From Phorcus lineatus (taxonomy: Eukaryota > Mollusca > Gastropoda > Trochida > Trochidae), in the NCBI GenBank assembly GCA_921293015.1, contig OV121081.1, positions 27,717,158-27,781,157 on the forward strand: 64,000 nucleotides of DNA, written 5' to 3'. This document shows positions 40,001-50,200 of the stretch, in pieces. The stretch's first letter is position 1. The number at the start of each line of letters is the position of its first letter. The notes beneath the pieces were generated by a model. The model worked only from the letters and a program-made list of their open reading frames with translations, was not told the origin of the DNA and made no database searches. Both the position numbers and the translations under genes were made by a program.

Positions 40001-43000
40001 TAAGTTCAAATATCCTGTCTTAACTTATATCTTTATCTCTAAAATGCCCAAATCAAGATATTGTCTTGTTTTCAGTGACAATGCAAAAATGGCCAGAAAG
40101 ATGTTAATAAGTCGAAATTGTACATTCATTTCACACGAATATAAGTAACATGACTTACTTAAAATTACCAACCAATATTTGCCTTTGTTTCTGCTGGCAA
40201 TAATATAAGAAAATTACATTTTAGTCATTGGTGAGTGCCATTGTCCGGTTTCCGATCATAAATTACAACTTAAACCTGTTTATTATCTCTATGCTGGACT
40301 GATAAGCATTAAGATGTTGATTTCCAAGGACTACCACTTCTTCTTGATCAAAAAACATAATTAACAAAGTTTGACATATTTGACCCCAACATCATACTCT
40401 ATGGCCCTTTAAAGTTTGTTTTTTACTATTTGTTTACTTATTGAGGGACTCGCTTAAATCTGCTCAGACTCTGGAGTAGAGGTGTATCTAAAGAGACATT
40501 TCATGATGCCATACCAATTATGATAAGATTTGTTTCTGATACAGTAATGAAACACTATTTTCTGATAAAAAGAAAAATTAACTTTTGACAAGAACCTTGA
40601 TATTTAGGGAAAATAATCAATTTTAAAGTCAATAATATTTATAATGATACTGAGATCGTATAATGTTATTTATTACTCGCCCATGTAAGATACTGCGATG
40701 ATATATTTATACGGCGATATTTCGCTCGGTTTAAACTGAATCATTAACTCGTTTAATAAAAATGGTATTAAATGGAAGGTCGTTTTGTATCCTCTATATA
40801 TATCGCAAGATTAAGTAACATGATTCTTGTTACATTATATGGCTACAGCTCTACTCTTGAGACCTTGTGGAAGCGATTCCCTGGACTAAAGATGGTCATA
40901 TTTGTGTAATCACTTAAGCTTTGTAGTCAAGGATAACTTGGTCTGTGAGAGTATGTAGGAATTCAGGGGAGATGTAGGTTCTTGGGAAGAATGTGTCTGG
41001 GAATTTCAAGTAAATATGCAATATGCAAAACAAAAAAAGTTTTTATAAAAGAGCACCAGTTACTAATACCTGATTTGGACAGGTATTTATTTACTAAGTG
41101 CCTGGAAATTGCATCATCTAAATATCCACATTTTTATCATTATCATTTACATAAGGAAAATGTTTGGTATATGAAGGGTTATGGGGGAGTTATATTTAAG
41201 GATTTAGTTACTTCAATTAAAACAAAAAACTAAGTATGAATGCCAAGGCTCGTGACAAAGCAAAATTATTTCACTTGGGACATAAACTTGATATGAAAGG
41301 GGAACGAGTTTGATATCCTATAAATATATATATGAATCTATGAACATATAGTTGATGTAGTTGTCTATTTACACTAAAACTCAATGTCATCAGTACTAGT
41401 TTTTTGTTTATGATCAGTTCCTTTTTATATAAAACCATATAAATGCTCAAAATAATGAATAGACTCAAGCAGCCCCGCTGATTTGTACTTGAGGGACTAA
41501 GAAACCTATTACCAGTGTCTAAAGGAGTAAACCAACTTAAAAAGAATTTAACATACACCATACATATCCTGATTCTTACCAACTTGTGAAATGTGTGTAT
41601 AATCTTAATTTATCCTATAACGGCATTGACTTGTTTCCTTGAAAATATCACATATTATTAATTAACTCTCAACTCTATGGCACTCATACAAAATTTGTGG
41701 CTTATATCATATATGAGTCAGAATTAATATCCGAAAACTGAGCCAATACAGGAAAAATGGGGCCAACACATTCAGTTATCTAGTTTCACCAATCTTATTA
41801 ATAATATCGATTTTGATGAAAATTAACTCTACGATGGTGCAAGAAAGATGAAAATAGGTTAATTAATAACTAAAATTGTCATTAATTATTATCCGTATTG
41901 GCCAAGTTACAGGTCCTCGGTCCCTTGTAATGGCCCCTGACTTTGTCTCGTGACACTATTATGAACCTAGGATCTCTAACTGGGCCAATATGAAAAAACT
42001 TAATTATAACATTATACTAATGCATTTGCTGCCCTTTGACAATGATAATCGCTTACTTAGTCTCAAGAGGGACAGGCTAGCCAAAAGATGCAAAGGAACC
42101 TAACACAAATGCCCATTATGTTTTATTTATGGCAAGGACTAGGCAGTTTAAACTCCAAAATTGAATTTATGGCATTGATCCATTCTTAAATCTATTTACT
42201 TTACTATGAAAGCAACACACATTTAAAGAAAAGAAGATTGTATAAAATATATTTTGACAGATGTTCCACTGATGTAATTAATGCAATGTATATAAAGTTC
42301 CATTCATTGATTTTAATTGCCAGGAATACATATATTATTTCATGTGTATTTTATGAGAATATGCATAATAGTTGAAATCAGTGTTTGAAAAAGCTACCTT
42401 CCGGCAAGCAAGTTACTATTATATTTCAGATGGGGCTTCTTGAAGAAGAGGTCAGCTTGTGTGATATTGTTCTAAGTGTCGACACATTGTAGTGTTTGCA
42501 AACTTTTTAGGTGAGCTGGTATTCAAATCAAAATCTCACAATACTTTCATGTGACTACTAAATTTCATTAAGGACACTGCTTGGAATGCTGTGAATGAAA
42601 AGGCATCTAGGTTTGAGGAACTACAACTTATAAGTGGCAAGAAGGACAAAGCTGATCTGAAGATTGTTCAATGTTAATGTAAGTCTATTCTTTACGTTAA
42701 AGTGACACAGAGTATGTTTCATGAATTTTGTATGTTGCTTAGAGCCAAAATATCATTTGAACCAATTTATGTTCCATTCGCTTATCTGAACTTGCATCTT
42801 TATCCCTAAAATGTCAACATTACGACATTTTCTTGTTTTCGATTGTTAGTTAAAAACGACCATTCAAATAGTAAGAAGTCGAAATTTTGAGTCCAATTTA
42901 CATGTATATCAGTTGAATTACTTACTCATCCAGACCAAATTATATTTCTCTTTGTATCTGTTATAAATAAGTTTTCAAAATTACGTTTGAGTCATTGACA

Positions 43001-46000
43001 CACGCTATTGTCCAGTTGTCGATCATAAATATCGCCCGTGTAAGATACCACAGTGTAATATTTATACCGCGATATTAAACTAGTGTAATACCGCTCCCCG
43101 TATGACGTCATAATATTGTGTGGTTGTGACGTCACAATCTTGGCGCTGACGTCTCAATGGCGGCTTAGTCGCAGAAATGCTTCGTTTAGTACACTTTCGG
43201 TAATAATGCTTGATTACTGAGGTCAAGTAATAAACAGAATACTAAACTTCCTTCCATTTCATACTATTTTTATTAAACTCGTTAATGATTTGGTATCAAA
43301 CTCGCTTTCGCTTGTTTTTATACTAATCATTAACTCGTTTGATAAAAATAGTATTAAATGGAAGGTCGTTTAGTATCCTCTATCTATACTAACTTTTGAG
43401 CATTGAGATGTTAATTTTCAGAAACTACCACTACTTGTAGATGCCAAACACCATTTATGAAGTAAACCCGAACCCAACCTGAACAACATACTCTGTGCCC
43501 CTTAAACGCTCAATATAATTACTATGTGCATCAAACATATACTGACGTTGAAATTTATGCTAAACATGTGCGTGCCATATCAGAGAGTGTAGTTACATTG
43601 GTAGTTGTCAGGGAGGATGACAGTCTAATTAAAATGGACGGCGTTCCAAGGAATAAAAATTGACTTTAACATGATCCAAACTCATTTTGTGAAGGGCTTT
43701 CCTCTTTATATGGTCTGATCGCATCGACATGTAGGGCAAACTCTGACACAACTTTAGTGCAGACAAAACCTTGTCACTGGTGGACCAATGAAATCATCGC
43801 GTTGAAAAGAAGAGTGGCGGCAATCAAGTTAACGAGTGATTCACAGGAGTAACTAGTCCCCCATACCAAATGCTTTTGCCGGAAGCATTGTGATCGATTG
43901 GCTGAGTTTACATCAGAATGTGCGCTTCGTGTGGCTGCACTCAGAACATATAAAGGAAAGCACTTGACAGAACGAGTTCAAATCTCAATAAGCCAATATT
44001 TTGAAACTTGTATTCCTTGGAACATGGTCAATTTTAATCAGACAACAGGTATCAAAGGGTTGGATGAAAACACACCTCAAACCAAAACCATGCGCTCAAG
44101 AAAGTATTATGGACATTTGTATAAGTCAAATGTCTATGAAAGTAGAATTAATTATCCTTACCATTGAAATATGAATTGACTTTTATTTTCTTAAATTTAA
44201 TTTTTATTTGCTGTGTCAGAGACAGTTACCTTTGAGCCTGTCATATAACCAATTTCAAACTCTAGGCATTACCATTCCTGGAACCATTACCACATGGTAT
44301 GATGTTTAATTACCCTCAAATACCTCTCAAGTAAGTCCTGTACATACCTCCTCAAATGACTCAAATACTTTTTCTAATAAGGGAACAGCTGCTTATTATA
44401 TCCGGAAAGGTTTAGGAAGTTGTTGCTTGACAATACAACATTAAATGGATGAACCAAAGGATGAGACGATTGGGCTTTAACCACGCCCCTTTTGGAAATT
44501 AAAATATTTCTCAAGACCAATTGCAAGTTTGTGAAGAACCTCCACACCCCCTCCGCCCCCCATCCACACCCTTAAAAATTTCATGAGCTGCCTATGGTAT
44601 TTCAGATGATACAATTTGGTGTGAGAAAGATACTGAAAAACTGCATCATACCGCATTACTTGCCTACTTGATAGTGTCACTATCCTTTGCATCTCTAGTT
44701 GATTAGAGATTTGATATCAATGTCATTTTTTAAAAAATAAGTCATTTTACAGATATACTCACCAACAACTGAAGCCCCTCTCTCTCCAAACGCCAAAGCA
44801 TATGCTCTTCCGAGACCTGCAAGTAAAACGTTACCAATTCATCAAAACCCATCTCAAAACTAACCTCTCAAAGTTGCCTTCTGCCCTCAATGAAACAAGC
44901 CTCACCTATTCTTTTTTTTTTCCAAAATTTTTTATTCCAGCAATCAATCCTGTAAATTATCCTCATTTAATAATTTCATAGCTTTTAATTCCCTCTCAGC
45001 CATTCTTGTTTTGACTCATATGGCACATTTGGTATGCATTCATGTGTAGATAACTTATTTATCATAAACATCCAGTTATTATTTGTAGTCGATTCCCTAG
45101 TAATGACAGATTTGAAGTATAATACATTGAAATTATCATAGCTAGTTGTTAACAAAATTGGATAAATGCAACAGACTTTTACATATTTTTCAGTGCTAAA
45201 GTCAGGGCTCCAGATAAGATGCGTATCTGCGTAAAATATGCATGGGTTATTCATACATATATATACGCATTAAAAATTAAATCGATGAGAGACAGATACA
45301 CACAACTGTCCCAGAATACGAGTCAGATATTAGTTTACAGTAGTGATCGTGACTTGTCAAAATAAAGTTTCATTTCTACGTGTCTGATCTTTATATCTCG
45401 AATTGTAGCCAACTTGATGCAAACCTGTATGAAAACAAAGATAACTGAGTTTATATTAGATAAATCACTTATTTATTTACAGCCTAAACCTGTGGAAAAC
45501 ATAATCAATGACTAGCATCGAAAAAGATGCTAACTTGGAATAAGGATCTGAAAACAATAAACCTTGAAATACTTCTAGTTTATTTCATGTGGTAATTTTA
45601 CTCCTAACTTTTTATTTTTAGGAGTGAAATACCCCAAATAATTATCTAGAGCCCTGTAAAGTTGATATTTATTTATGGACACAAAATCCTTGGTGATGCA
45701 CAGGAAATAGTAGTACTCAGATCAGAAAACAAAAATGTACAAGTGATCTATAGATATGATCAGATTTCCATGAGATTGATGAAGAAAATCGGTTTAAACT
45801 GCTCTCTCAGAATCAGTGAATGTGTCAGACTAAAAGTATATAAGTTAAATTTCTCATACATTATTCCTAGAGCTGTGATGATATATCATAGGATTGAGTA
45901 TTGTTTTACTTAAAACTGACTATATATGAATCGTGAGAGATAGGGTTTATGTATTGTGATAGGCCGACAATAGTTTTAATTTATAACAGGGCTATACAGA

Positions 46001-46712
46001 TAAGGGTCGTACATGCGTAATGTACGCCTATAAGATTACGAAGTACGGCCCTAAAATAAATTTCATGCGCATCATGTACGCACATACATGCCTGTTTACG
46101 CTTGGACATTCATTTCCATGCGTATCATATTTCTAAATTTATCAAGGATGCTCTGATTCATGATTGATGAATATAATAATTTCATGTTCAGGTTCATTTG
46201 ACAAAAAATTATCGATTGTTGATACCTTGTAAAATGTACTTCTAAAATTATGTACAGCTTCGATAGTTTCAGTACACCTCCACTTTATATTCAAGGTGTA
46301 TGTACACGCACACCTAAAAAGTTATCTGTAGCCCTGTATTATTGAAAATTTTGAAACAAAAATATAGTTTGCATAAAATACCAGGTCTATAAAGTTATTG
46401 AAAGTAAAAAAACTTAGACAATTAAACTGTTCAATACAGAGAGCATTACACCTACCCAGGCTAGACCTAGGGTTGTTCTTTAGACTTTGATTTAGTTTTA
46501 TCTTCACCTATTATATATTAATTAAATTCGATTCAAAATTGATATTCATCAGGGAGTTCTATAGAAAAATTTTCTTTTAATTTAGCTATTGGTAGACACT
46601 GGAGTAAATAAACAAATGCAAAAAATGTCATCATTTGTATCTCATTATTTTTACCATTTCCAGCCCCAGTGACAAGAACAACCCGACCATCAAACCGTAA
46701 GGGCGCAGCCAT
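16585..46712 (-). CDS. HSD17B4: Peroxisomal multifunctional enzyme type 2 (D-bifunctional protein), complete
   Basis: Catalyses the hydration and D-3-hydroxyacyl-CoA dehydrogenation steps of peroxisomal beta-oxidation. Twenty-three exons in consistent phase: 46655-46712, 44763-44816, 35713-35820, 34342-34401, 33844-33912, 32924-33008, 32362-32426, 31307-31429, 30257-30373, 29647-29712, 27220-27282, 26456-26562, 26019-26097, 25095-25252, 23294-23417, 22515-22687, 21950-22019, 21292-21398, 19771-19857, 19488-19565, 18896-19016, 17660-17793, 16585-16674. They sum to 2196 nt, 731 residues (human 736). Order is SDR dehydrogenase, hydratase 2, SCP2-like domain, ending in the PTS1 signal SKL. All expected catalytic residues are present, so it should be active. 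It lies head to head with MYDGF and tail to tail with SSR2. Introns are loaded with MITEs and a nested LINE; no exon is broken. The long 3' flank to about 15095 may be untranslated region. Confidence 0.97.
16766..17053. mobile_element. MITE of the CTAACCTCTGTTCT family, diverged
   Basis: Shares its left end (ctatgctaacctctgttct) with 52824 and its right block (aagaagtgcttgtatt) with 52964; also resembles 30623-31020. In HSD17B4 intron 22. Confidence 0.6.
20062..20860. repeat. Element end plus three ~165-bp tandem units
   Basis: Begins with ttaccgtatattaccgtgta, a transposon-terminus-like sequence, with a variant (cgacttatatatgagg) close by. Three tandem units start at 20221, 20383 and 20554 with aaccggaagcaac and run to about 20715; copies 1 and 2 are nearly identical over 150 bases. 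The matching inverted end was not found. In HSD17B4 intron 18. Confidence 0.7.
21500..21674. mobile_element. MITE, 175 bp, 6-bp target duplication (copy 2)
   Basis: Perfect inverted ends CAGGGATTGGGAAAG. Flanked by AAGGGG on both sides (21494-21499, 21675-21680). Same family and orientation as 4961-5130. In HSD17B4 intron 17. Confidence 0.88.
23645..24145. mobile_element. Long-terminal-inverted-repeat MITE, ~500 bp
   Basis: Arms of roughly 130-150 bases: cagtctgattaaaatcgact, then ggggctgtcctctccatgac on the left, with inverted counterparts cagtctgattaaaattgatc and ggggctgtcctcttcacggt on the right. A diverged second copy is at 43595-44060. In HSD17B4 intron 14. Confidence 0.8.
25393..25703. 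mobile_element. Foldback MITE, MULE-like, 311 bp
   Basis: Arms start CATCCTGCTAAATCAG at both ends and extend ~50 bases. Flanks are the near-identical nonamers atgataata / ataataata, fitting a 9-bp duplication. Related to 51290-51567. In HSD17B4 intron 13. Confidence 0.75.
27986..29636. mobile_element. hAT-like non-autonomous transposon, 1651 bp
   Basis: Inverted ends CAGGGCTTGACATTCAC and CAGGGCTCGACATTCAC with similarity extending through tatccca. The 5-bp duplication TTAAA is intact (27981-27985, 29637-29641). No transposase frame. It occupies HSD17B4 intron 10 and abuts exon 10. Confidence 0.88.
29815..30025. mobile_element. Inverted-repeat MITE, ~210 bp
   Basis: Left gttggcgttagcctca and right gaggctaacgctgacaaaac are inverse, and the outer ctcctgatt / atcaggtga also pair. 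In HSD17B4 intron 9. Confidence 0.55.
30623..31020. mobile_element. MITE with ~50-bp inverted ends, ~395 bp
   Basis: Arms cataaattcctatactacct then ctgtcctaatacgaa, and the exact inverse at 30973-31015. Arms are nearly identical, so this copy is young. In HSD17B4 intron 8. The interior contains tggctgaaatattgcc, shared with 14424. Confidence 0.82.
32188..32347 (-). mobile_element. SINE copy with (cctca)n-type tail, minus orientation
   Basis: The tail aggtgaggtgaggtg precedes the conserved SINE 3' part (ttcaagagtatttcactta, gagaaagccc, gcattacggtgaaacctgcg, ggaactagcgaacc). It ends 15 bases from HSD17B4 exon 7. Confidence 0.75.
33385..33560. repeat. Decayed half of the 23645-type MITE
   Basis: Sequence around ggctgctgtcagacagtgtgaagag resembles the right arm of 43595-44060 and 23645-24145. 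Only one arm is seen. In HSD17B4 intron 5. Confidence 0.45.
36397..36410 (+). repeat. Homopolymer C tract
   Basis: About 14 consecutive C, prone to length error in sequencing and polymorphism. Confidence 0.8.
38392..40408. mobile_element. TTAA-flanked MITE interrupted by a LINE
   Basis: TTAA at 38388-38391 and 40409-40412. Ends AGTGACATAGAGTATG and, inverted, AGGGCCATAGAGTATG. Without the LINE and the duplicated target it is about 480 bp. Homologous along its length to 42701-43501. TTAA duplication fits Kolobok or piggyBac. In HSD17B4 intron 2. Confidence 0.85.
38466..39938 (+). mobile_element. 5'-truncated non-LTR retrotransposon (LINE), defective
   Basis: Begins inside the reverse transcriptase domain: [17 protein letters not shown], then the catalytic YADD at 38680-38691. 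The frame breaks near 38776 and continues at 38789-39871 with [24 protein letters not shown] and a C-terminal Cys/His cluster (CTFC, then [11 protein letters not shown]). The 3' end has AATAAA and a tail of attga repeats. A ~64-bp target duplication flanks it. Truncated and frame-broken, so inactive; clade (I/CR1/Jockey-like) not settled. Confidence 0.92.
40677..40815. repeat. Fragment of the element nested at 43030-43390
   Basis: Starts ctcgcccatgtaagatac and ends tattaaatggaaggtcgt then ttgtatcctctatata, matching both ends of 43030-43390 with the middle deleted. Confidence 0.75.
42701..43501. mobile_element. TTAA-flanked MITE, second copy, with nested insertion
   Basis: TTAA at 42697-42700 and 43502-43505. 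Ends AGTGACACAGAGTATG and, inverted, GGGGCACAGAGTATG. Shares tgtccagttgtcgatcataaa-type and tgagcattgagatgtt blocks with 38392-40408; about 360 extra bases lie between them. Confidence 0.85.
43030..43390. mobile_element. Nested element with hairpin and CRE-like palindromes
   Basis: Absent from the sister MITE at 40250-40320. Contains two perfect TGACGTCA palindromes (about 43102 and 43128) and a near match TGACGTCT (about 43148), and long inverse arms ccttccatttcatactattt (43250) and aaatagtattaaatggaagg (43346). Confidence 0.7.
43595..44060. mobile_element. Long-arm MITE, second diverged copy of 23645 type
   Basis: Shares gtgcagacaaaacct, ggaccaat and gcttttgccg blocks with 23812-23945, and the ends agtctaattaaaatgga / tcaattttaatcagac are inverse. 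A chance 89-codon frame in it is not considered a gene. Confidence 0.7.
45203..45656. mobile_element. hAT-like MITE, 454 bp, 6-bp duplication
   Basis: Ends CAGGGCTCCAGATAAG and, inverted, CAGGGCTCTAGATAAT. Flanked by TAAAGT on both sides (45197-45202, 45657-45662). In HSD17B4 intron 1. Confidence 0.85.
45987..46336. mobile_element. hAT-like MITE related to 45203-45656
   Basis: Ends CAGGGCTATACAGATAAG and, inverted, CAGGGCTACAGATAAC. The target duplication is unclear. Interior is rich in tacgcat/atgcgta-like repeats as in its neighbour. Confidence 0.75.
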
Positions 46713-47235
46713 CTTTTCGATTGCACTTTGACCAGCTGATAGACTCGTACTAACTTATAAACAACTACTTGTATATGCAAACTGAATATAAAATATATTT
46801 TGATATAGAGTAAAGATAGTTAACAATTCATAAAGTTCACTACCTCTTGATATAAGAAAATATCTAAAATAACTTTGGAGGTGAATTTATAATCTAAATT
46901 AAAGTGCTGGATATTTGATATAGAAATTGAGAAATATGAGATTTTTACCGCTGAATTTTCGAATGAATTTATTTCGAGACTGGTTATCACAAGTTTTTTC
47001 ATTGGATTTCAGATCAAAAGAACTTCCCATGAAAGGATTATTGTTTTTTTCTTCTTAAAAAATTTAATTACATATAACTTAAACAATAGAAGTCGAATAT
47101 TTACCATCAGAAATCTAATAAGTTGTAAGATTGTATCAGGGAGGGTCAAAGGTTGCAGGTGCTTGTCCTTTGACCTATTGATACTAAATAAAAGGAATCT
47201 GATTGGTTAGAACGTGGATGCTTTTGATAGGATAG
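46713..47235. promoter_or_regulatory. Head-to-head promoter interval, HSD17B4 / MYDGF
   Basis: Only 523 bases separate the two start codons, which point away from each other, so both promoters must lie here. The stretch is AT-rich; a CCAAT-inverse (attgg at 47203-47207) lies about 30 bases before the MYDGF start. No clear TATA box was assigned. Shared control is inferred from layout. Confidence 0.5.
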
Positions 47236-50200
47236 ATGGTGCAAGATCGACAGAAAACAGACATGAAGAATATTGGAAAGTTAATTATTTGTTGCATGGC
47301 AACTGTTGTTTTCATCAATGCAAAAGCATTTGAAATGAGTGAAGACAAGGTTCAAGTGGGGGAATTTGTGGTTAAACCGGGAGGACAAGTGCTAAGTGAG
47401 AAGAGAGATTGGGTACGTATGAATTTTTGGATTCGGTTGGCTCTGAAAACGACGATGCCAGTGCCATTAATAACTATGGTTATTTAACGCCGGCTTCTGT
47501 TTATACCCTTACTTGTTTTCTATACACTGACTGAGTAAATATTGATTTTATGTATTCTTCGGTTCACAGTCTAATGTTAGGACAAAGCAATTTTTTGACG
47601 AATGTACACATTGATCGAGTTATCTCCCTTAGACTATATTTGGAGTTATCCATAGTTTTCAGTATTATAATATAAATAACCGAGATTTGTAATTTATTCT
47701 ATGTAGCTCTGAAATATTATAATCATTTTTAATGCTTGAAATTTATTTCAAACTTCATTAATATTTATGACCTTGGTATTACATACTTAATTATTTCTAT
47801 CAAGATAACTAAATTTTAGGAAAAATTAAAAAAAATAATTAACAATTATCAAAAGAAACATAAATTTTACTTTTCTAGTGATTTATATTTATGAAAAGAG
47901 ATGAACATTAATATTGATTAGAATGGAACACCATTACATTAAATTGATGGATTATAGCTTTGCAACAGTATGTACTATCGATTTGTAAACATGAAATTGC
48001 CATAAAATGTTTTTATAGTTATTATACAGTCACAATACGCAATTTTCAGGGACAGTTGATTTTTAGGCAAAATAACAATTTCAAAGTCAAGTATACGCAT
48101 CACGATATAGAGACTGTATCATGAACCATGATACGAATATTGACAGGTTAAAGAGCCACTCCGTGAGTTGTTGGAGTTATATATTCCAAACTTAATCAAT
48201 GGTGTCTTTTGATCGCGAAGTATCGACTGTTACCAAAAAACACATTTTAAAGCTTATTGTATTTTTACAGTGACAATATGAAGGTAGAACGTCGCAATTA
48301 TGATCGAAAACCGGACAGTGGCGCGCGTCAAATAGTCAAACGTAATTTTGGAGACTTATCTAAAACAGCCAGGAGGGCAGTTAGGAGTCGATAGTGTTTG
48401 TTAGGTTATATAACTAGTATCCATGTATATTGGACGTGGTATCTACACCTCTGTGCATTTATAATGCTGTTTTTAGATTTTCATGTAAAACCAGTATTTG
48501 TCCTATATGTCTTTTGGACATGAAAAATTAAGATGTTTTGATTTTATATCACCACCTATGACATTTAGGTTCGTATCAAAGGTAAATAATATGTTATGAA
48601 AATCAAGGAGTGGCTCTTTAAGTATCACGAATTCTCTATACTGTGCATGATATATTGTCATAGGTATATATACAACCTGGTTGTAATTTTGCCAAAATGA
48701 CAACATCTTTCAATTAGTCAGCTGAATGATTTTAAAATACCTGTATGAAGTACAACTTATACATATATATAATATATATATATATTATTTATTAATTAAT
48801 TTATTTATTTATTTAATCTATTGCCAAAGGAATCAAATCAGGTGAGTAATCGCTCATATTTTCATCAAAGTAAATAATAAAAATTTGAATTACGTGTAAA
48901 TCATTTTGAGTTTTGAAGGGCATTTATTTTAAATGATGTACATCAGAAAGACAAGATTTTCAGGATAACAACTTCTTTATTGTGTAATTCAGAGTAGAGT
49001 TCCCATGAACATGCTTACTTCTTCATCAGGCAGGATGTTATATTTTCTGAAAGATGACAAAAATATTAGCTTTTTGCTGTGTGACTCTAAAAGTGTATCC
49101 AATTAAAAATAATTTTCTCATAATGTTATTTTCACAGGAAGAAGCCAACTTTTCCTGCAACTTTACATACAGTAGTCAAGGGGGTACCCAAGAGGTAAAT
49201 CTTTAAAGCTGGATACATTTAAAATTCTCTTTTTCATTGTTTACAAAAGATTGAATGTATCTGTAATCATTGAAAATTACTATTTCAATTAATTGATCTG
49301 CATAATTGATTACAACACAAAAAGCTATGCAGTCGTTTCAGTAATTCAGTCCCAGCATCGGACGTTTTTTCAAAGCTGAAAGATGTCGACTTCTTCAACT
49401 TAAAATCCAATTATAATTCAGCATTATTTCAACATTGATAAACAATATTGTTTTAAGGTTGTTACAATGTCTTAGGGGAATTTCCCCATCTTATTGTTTG
49501 TTGTCCCTTGAAGGTTTTAGAAGTAGTTAATCCTTTTAAAGGTCAAAATTGGCCAAAATGACCCCGCCCTTCATCTCATTACCTTCCAACACTGAATTTT
49601 GGTGTAGATTTGCTGTTGAAATCCAATGATATGATTCTTTGACGTGGTGAAACCATTGTAGATCAATCTCATATTTAACGTTGGAACTAGCATAACAATC
49701 ATACTTTGGTATATTTCTGATCTGGGAACTTCTCCATAGGGGTCATAAAAGTGACCTGTGTGACCTTTCACCTTCCATAATACAACCAATCACCGTCTTG
49801 CTTGTTATCAATGAAGAGTTTCTGGCTTCATTGGTCATAAACTGGAGAACCATCACATAACACTAATGAAGCAGTACTCGGATCAGAAACAAAGGGATGT
49901 CTTAGTTATAAATGTTTTGTGTACATAAATAAAAAGATACATAATAAAATTTGTTAATGTTAGAAATCCCTTGTTTCTCGTTGCTATAGCAATGGCTGAT
50001 GGGGATGGCTGCAAACAACGAAGGTACACAGTTCTCTTGTTCCGTGGAGCGTCCGGAGGGTGTGTCTTATTTGATGTTCCAGACCTTTAGGTTACAGATG
50101 TATGGAGCACGTGTTGTAAAAGCTGAAGTGCATGTAAGTTTTTAAATATAAGTAAAAAACCACTCCATTTGGCATGTTTTAACTATCATTTAACTGGTTA

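Larger units (their letters stand above)
27220..46712 (-). other. HSD17B4: HSD17B4 exons 1-11: SDR (3R)-hydroxyacyl-CoA dehydrogenase domain
   Basis: Residues 1-289. The NAD-binding Rossmann motif is TGAGNGLGRAYA at residues 15-26; NNAG is at 98-101. Catalytic Ser151, Tyr164 and Lys168 lie in [20 protein letters not shown] (exons 7-8) and coincide in number with the human residues. [17 protein letters not shown] (exon 8) and [11 protein letters not shown] (exon 9) are family motifs. Roles are from the known family; residues are read directly. Confidence 0.95.

Noticed and set aside
40982-41233. 83-codon frame possibly part of a gene
   Set aside because: No recognisable domain, no convincing splice partners, and it lies deep in an HSD17B4 intron; unsupported.
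43898-44167. 89-codon plus-strand frame
   Set aside because: Sits across the right arm of a MITE whose homologue at 23645-24145 does not keep the frame.
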